Positions 5,627-8,379 of a stretch of 8,379 bases of DNA are shown here, piece after piece. Origin of the DNA: Deltaproteobacteria bacterium (GTDB taxonomy: Bacteria; Desulfobacterota; DSM-4660; Desulfatiglandales; HGW-15); the NCBI GenBank assembly GCA_024641835.1, contig JAHECH010000151.1, positions 1 through 8,379 on the forward strand, read 5' to 3'. The position numbers were made by a program, and so were the translations under genes. Within the stretch, counting starts at the first letter, position 1; each line of letters begins with the position of its first letter. The notes under the pieces were generated by a model. That model was not told the origin of the DNA and did not search any database. It worked only from the letters and a program-made list of their open reading frames with translations.

Positions 5627-8242
5627 ATGGCTGTAAAATCGGTGCAAACATCAAAGAAAAAGAGGATGCCGGCAAAACCAGAAACGAAAAGTAAACAGCT
5701 GGTCATCGTGGAGTCGCCGGCCAAGGCGAAAACCCTGAACAAGTACCTTGGATTGGATTATGTGGTCATGGCCTCCGTAGGGCATGTTCGCGACTTGCCG
5801 GATAGGAACCCGAAAGGGGTCAAAGACCCTGTACCCGGCGTCGACCTGGAAAATGATTTCAAGCCTACCTACGAGATTATCAAGGGGAAATCCGCCACCG
5901 TCGCGGAGCTTAGAAAGGCTGCAAAGAATGCAGCAGGCATCTGGCTGGCGACCGACCTGGATCGGGAAGGGGAAGCGATTGCTTGGCATCTGGTGGAGTC
6001 CCTCCATGTGAAGCCGGAGAATTCAAAAAGGGTCGTCTTTAATGCCATCACAAAAAGCGCGGTGCAGAGAGCATTTCAGAATCCCCGGAAGATCGATATG
6101 GATAAAGTCAATGCGCAGCAGGCAAGACGAATCCTCGATAGGATTGTCGGGTACGAGGTATCACCCCTTTTATGGAAAAAGGTCGGGGGAGGTCTCAGTG
6201 CCGGTCGCGTCCAATCCGTGGCAGTCCGGCTGATTGTCGAACGGGAAAGGGAGATTGAATCTTTCATACCTGAAGAATACTGGAAGGTGACAGGATATTT
6301 CACCACCTTGACCGACAAGGCTGCTTCTGTAGCACAGGAATGGACAACCTGGCTGGTTGAAGCGCCTGAAAGACGAAACGGGAGAAAATCGAACGGGAGA
6401 ACCGTCAGCGAAAAGAACCACTGGCTTTCCGAGCACAGCAGCTTTTTTGCAGACCTCGTCGAAGTGGGCGGGAAAAAGTTTGAAGCAAAAGATGCTGAGA
6501 CGGCCCTGGGAGCGGCGAGACGAGCAGGCTTCCATCTGGAGAAGCGAATCGAAGGTGAAAATAATCAACCCAACGGCAAAGCGCAGCAGACGGTGCGTTT
6601 GGTCGGAAGTACCCCAGTCGGTCACCCGTGGGAAGTGAGGTCCATTCAGACCAGAAGAACGAAGAGCCATCCTGCCGCGCCATTCATCACCAGCACCCTT
6701 CAGCAAGCCGGAGCAAATCAGCTTGATTTCACGGCTCAGTTCACGATGAGTGTTGCCCAGACGCTCTATGAAGGAGTCCACATCGACGGGATCGGATCCC
6801 TCGGTTTGATCACCTATATGAGAACGGATTCAACTCACCTCTCTCCCGAAGCCTTGCGCATGGCCAGGGAATTCATTGAAAAGCGTTTCGGGAATCAGTA
6901 CTTGCCACCAGCCCCGAATGTTTTCGTATCCTCCAACAAGGCTGCTCAAGAAGCGCATGAAGCCATTCGGCCAACCGATGTGAACCTGTTGCCGGAAAAG
7001 GTTAGATCATCCCTAAAAGAATCCCATTACAAGCTCTACAAGCTCATCTGGGAGCGTTTCATTGCTTGCCAAATGACCGATGCCCAGTGGGATGCGACCA
7101 CCGCGCTGGTTTCGGGAAAGGATGACTCAGGGGAACTGCTCTTTCGCGCTACCGGCCGGGTCCTGGTTTTTGACGGACATTACAGGCTCACCGGCGTGCC
7201 TGACGCCTCGGAGGAGGCGACCCTACCCCACATGATCGAGGGCCAGGAGGTGACGGCCATTCAGATTGATCCTGCACAGAATTTCACCTCCCCTCCCCCT
7301 CGCTTCACGGAAGCTTCCCTGGTGAAGAAGCTGGAGGCGGAAGGCATAGGGAGGCCGAGTACCTATGCGCAGATCATCCAGGTTATCCAGCATAGGAAGT
7401 ATGTAGAAAAAATCCGGAACCGCTTTTACGCTTCCGACCTCGGCAAAGTGGTCACAGACAAGCTCATCGAAGCTTTTCCCGAAATCATGGAGGTTGGCTA
7501 CACTCGGGACATGGAGCAGCAGCTGGATGATATCGAGGAGGAGCACGCGGACTGGGTGGAGATGCTTCACCGCTTCTATGGCCCGTTCAAACGAAGTCTC
7601 GATGGGGCTTACAAAGCGCTCGGCCACGCAAAAGCCGAAACCCAGCCTGCCCCGTATACTTGCCCGAAATGCGGCGGTGATACGGTTTATCGCTTCGGCA
7701 AAAGGGGCCGATTTCTGAGCTGTGCCAATTATCCAAAGTGCAAGTACGCTGCACCCATTGACCGCTCCGGCAAACCATCGGCTCCAGAACAAAGCGATAT
7801 AGCCTGTCCTGTGTGCGGGGGGCCAACCCTCCTGAGAAGAGGTCGGTATGGAGCTTTTCTGAGTTGCATCAGGTATCCCGATTGCGATGGGATCGTCAGC
7901 CTCGATAAAAAGGGCCTCATCAGATTACCCAAGGCCCCACCTGTTCTCACAGACCTCCCGTGCCCAAAGTGCAATTCGCCGCTTCATCTGAGGCGAGGTG
8001 CGCGCGCTCCATGGCTGAGCTGTTCGGCCTTCCCTAGGTGCAGGGGACGTCTGGGTTGGAACACTCTAGACGATGACACAAAGAAGAAGTGGGAGAACGA
8101 ACTCGAGAAACATGCAAAGGCGAATCCTCTGCCACCCGTAAGAACGCTGGATGGAGCTCCAGTGAGAGAAGGCTACAAGCCCCAGCTCCAGGACATAGAG
8201 GAAGCAACACCTGACGAAGAGCAGGGCGTGGGAAACGTCTAA
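5627..8242 (+). CDS. topA: DNA topoisomerase I (type IA) with three C-terminal zinc ribbons
   Basis: Relaxes negative supercoils by cutting one strand through a tyrosyl-DNA link. The 871-residue product starts with a basic tail and a TOPRIM domain: VIVESPAKAKT (Glu29), then LATDLDREGEAIAWHL with acidic residues D110, D112 and E114. QQARRILDRIVGYEVSPLLW and GGLSAGRVQSVAVRL follow. GLITYMRTDST carries the active-site Tyr397, and GIGRPSTYA lies at 573-581. Three Topo_C zinc ribbons, each with paired Cys motifs, begin at CPKCGG (679), CPVCGG (727) and CPKCNS (779). Two extra segments, about 226-272 and 308-338, make the region before KSHPAAPFITSTLQQ longer than in E. coli; the catalytic motifs are intact. 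The ATG has only a distant AGAGGG, and no better in-frame start is seen upstream. It lies downstream of dprA, with the 19-bp array between them. Confidence 0.97.
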   Translation: MAVKSVQTSKKKRMPAKPETKSKQLVIVESPAKAKTLNKYLGLDYVVMASVGHVRDLPDRNPKGVKDPVPGVDLENDFKPTYEIIKGKSATVAELRKAAKNAAGIWLATDLDREGEAIAWHLVESLHVKPENSKRVVFNAITKSAVQRAFQNPRKIDMDKVNAQQARRILDRIVGYEVSPLLWKKVGGGLSAGRVQSVAVRLIVEREREIESFIPEEYWKVTGYFTTLTDKAASVAQEWTTWLVEAPERRNGRKSNGRTVSEKNHWLSEHSSFFADLVEVGGKKFEAKDAETALGAARRAGFHLEKRIEGENNQPNGKAQQTVRLVGSTPVGHPWEVRSIQTRRTKSHPAAPFITSTLQQAGANQLDFTAQFTMSVAQTLYEGVHIDGIGSLGLITYMRTDSTHLSPEALRMAREFIEKRFGNQYLPPAPNVFVSSNKAAQEAHEAIRPTDVNLLPEKVRSSLKESHYKLYKLIWERFIACQMTDAQWDATTALVSGKDDSGELLFRATGRVLVFDGHYRLTGVPDASEEATLPHMIEGQEVTAIQIDPAQNFTSPPPRFTEASLVKKLEAEGIGRPSTYAQIIQVIQHRKYVEKIRNRFYASDLGKVVTDKLIEAFPEIMEVGYTRDMEQQLDDIEEEHADWVEMLHRFYGPFKRSLDGAYKALGHAKAETQPAPYTCPKCGGDTVYRFGKRGRFLSCANYPKCKYAAPIDRSGKPSAPEQSDIACPVCGGPTLLRRGRYGAFLSCIRYPDCDGIVSLDKKGLIRLPKAPPVLTDLPCPKCNSPLHLRRGARAPWLSCSAFPRCRGRLGWNTLDDDTKKKWENELEKHAKANPLPPVRTLDGAPVREGYKPQLQDIEEATPDEEQGVGNV

Positions 8243-8379
8243 AGCACGAGCGCCCTACCCTTCCGCCTCCCTTCTGAGCTTATTGACAAGGAGATGGGCG
8301 GAGCGAATGGGTTCAGGTATTCGATATTTTGTTGTGCAATTTAAGGTAATAGAAATTGCTTCTTGAAAAGTTAGTTTAA
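8243..8379. other. Intergenic tail with no supported feature
   Basis: The 137 bases after topA hold no convincing gene, terminator or promoter. A TTGACA at 8283-8288 has no -10 partner at normal spacing. Two tiny reading frames (16 and 19 codons) start near 8294 and 8307 but have no independent support. The last 40 bases become AT-rich, which may be the approach to a promoter beyond the window. Confidence 0.5.

Noticed and set aside
6170..6781. Long minus-strand open frame (203 codons) opposite topA
   Set aside because: It lies wholly inside the well-supported topA frame and its translation has no recognisable domain. It is a shadow frame, as are the minus-strand frames at 7223-7792 and 549-935.
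8283..8305. TTGACA as a promoter after topA
   Set aside because: No -10-like hexamer lies at 16-19 bases; the following bases are G-rich.
8294..8364. Short frames after topA (16 and 19 codons)
   Set aside because: They are too short, with no supported start or recognisable sequence.

Overview
The window is a stretch of bacterial chromosome carrying housekeeping genes, all on the + strand: the 3' end of ileS, then lspA, lgt, a DHH-family phosphoesterase gene, a 56-residue KOW-like protein gene, a secreted LysM protein gene, dprA and topA. Moderate GC content, the ileS-lspA-lgt run, a LysM-protein/dprA/topA run and the character of the proteins suggest a Gram-negative deltaproteobacterium (Desulfobacterota, perhaps near the Syntrophobacter group). 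That placement is inference from gene order and remembered sequence style, not from a search. No tRNA, rRNA, CRISPR array, prophage, insertion sequence or defence module is visible.

Layout: 1-79 is the end of isoleucyl-tRNA synthetase. Positions 76-1391 hold the lipoprotein-maturation pair lspA and lgt, tightly packed behind ileS. Positions 1447-2661 hold the DHH phosphoesterase, which carries two in-frame arrays of the same 18-bp palindromic repeat in opposite orientations. Positions 2745-2915 hold the small KOW-like gene. Positions 2916-3101 are non-coding, with a good sigma70-type promoter just before the LysM gene (3102-4259). Positions 4260-4359 carry a probable promoter for dprA (4360-5466). 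Positions 5463-5576 are a 19-bp x 6 tandem array built on the palindrome ATGACGTCAT; it begins inside the dprA stop region and lies between dprA and topA (5627-8242). The last 137 bases hold nothing I can support.

How the genes work together: Lgt attaches diacylglycerol to prolipoproteins and LspA then cleaves their signal peptides, so these two form one pathway. ileS is their usual upstream neighbour. The LysM protein is exported and probably binds peptidoglycan. DprA (single-strand DNA/RecA loader) and TopA (relaxation of negative supercoils) both act on DNA.

The genes themselves are mostly ordinary. The unusual signal is the repeat biology. A GAGGG-N4-CCCTC-N4 repeat has been accommodated twice, in frame and in opposite orientations, inside a conserved enzyme. 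A second array, with a different sequence but a similar plan (inverted-repeat core plus short spacer, period 19), sits directly upstream of topA. Other points worth a look are two inserted segments in TopA, a Glu in place of the expected motif IV Asp of the DHH protein, and an internal duplication in the LysM protein.
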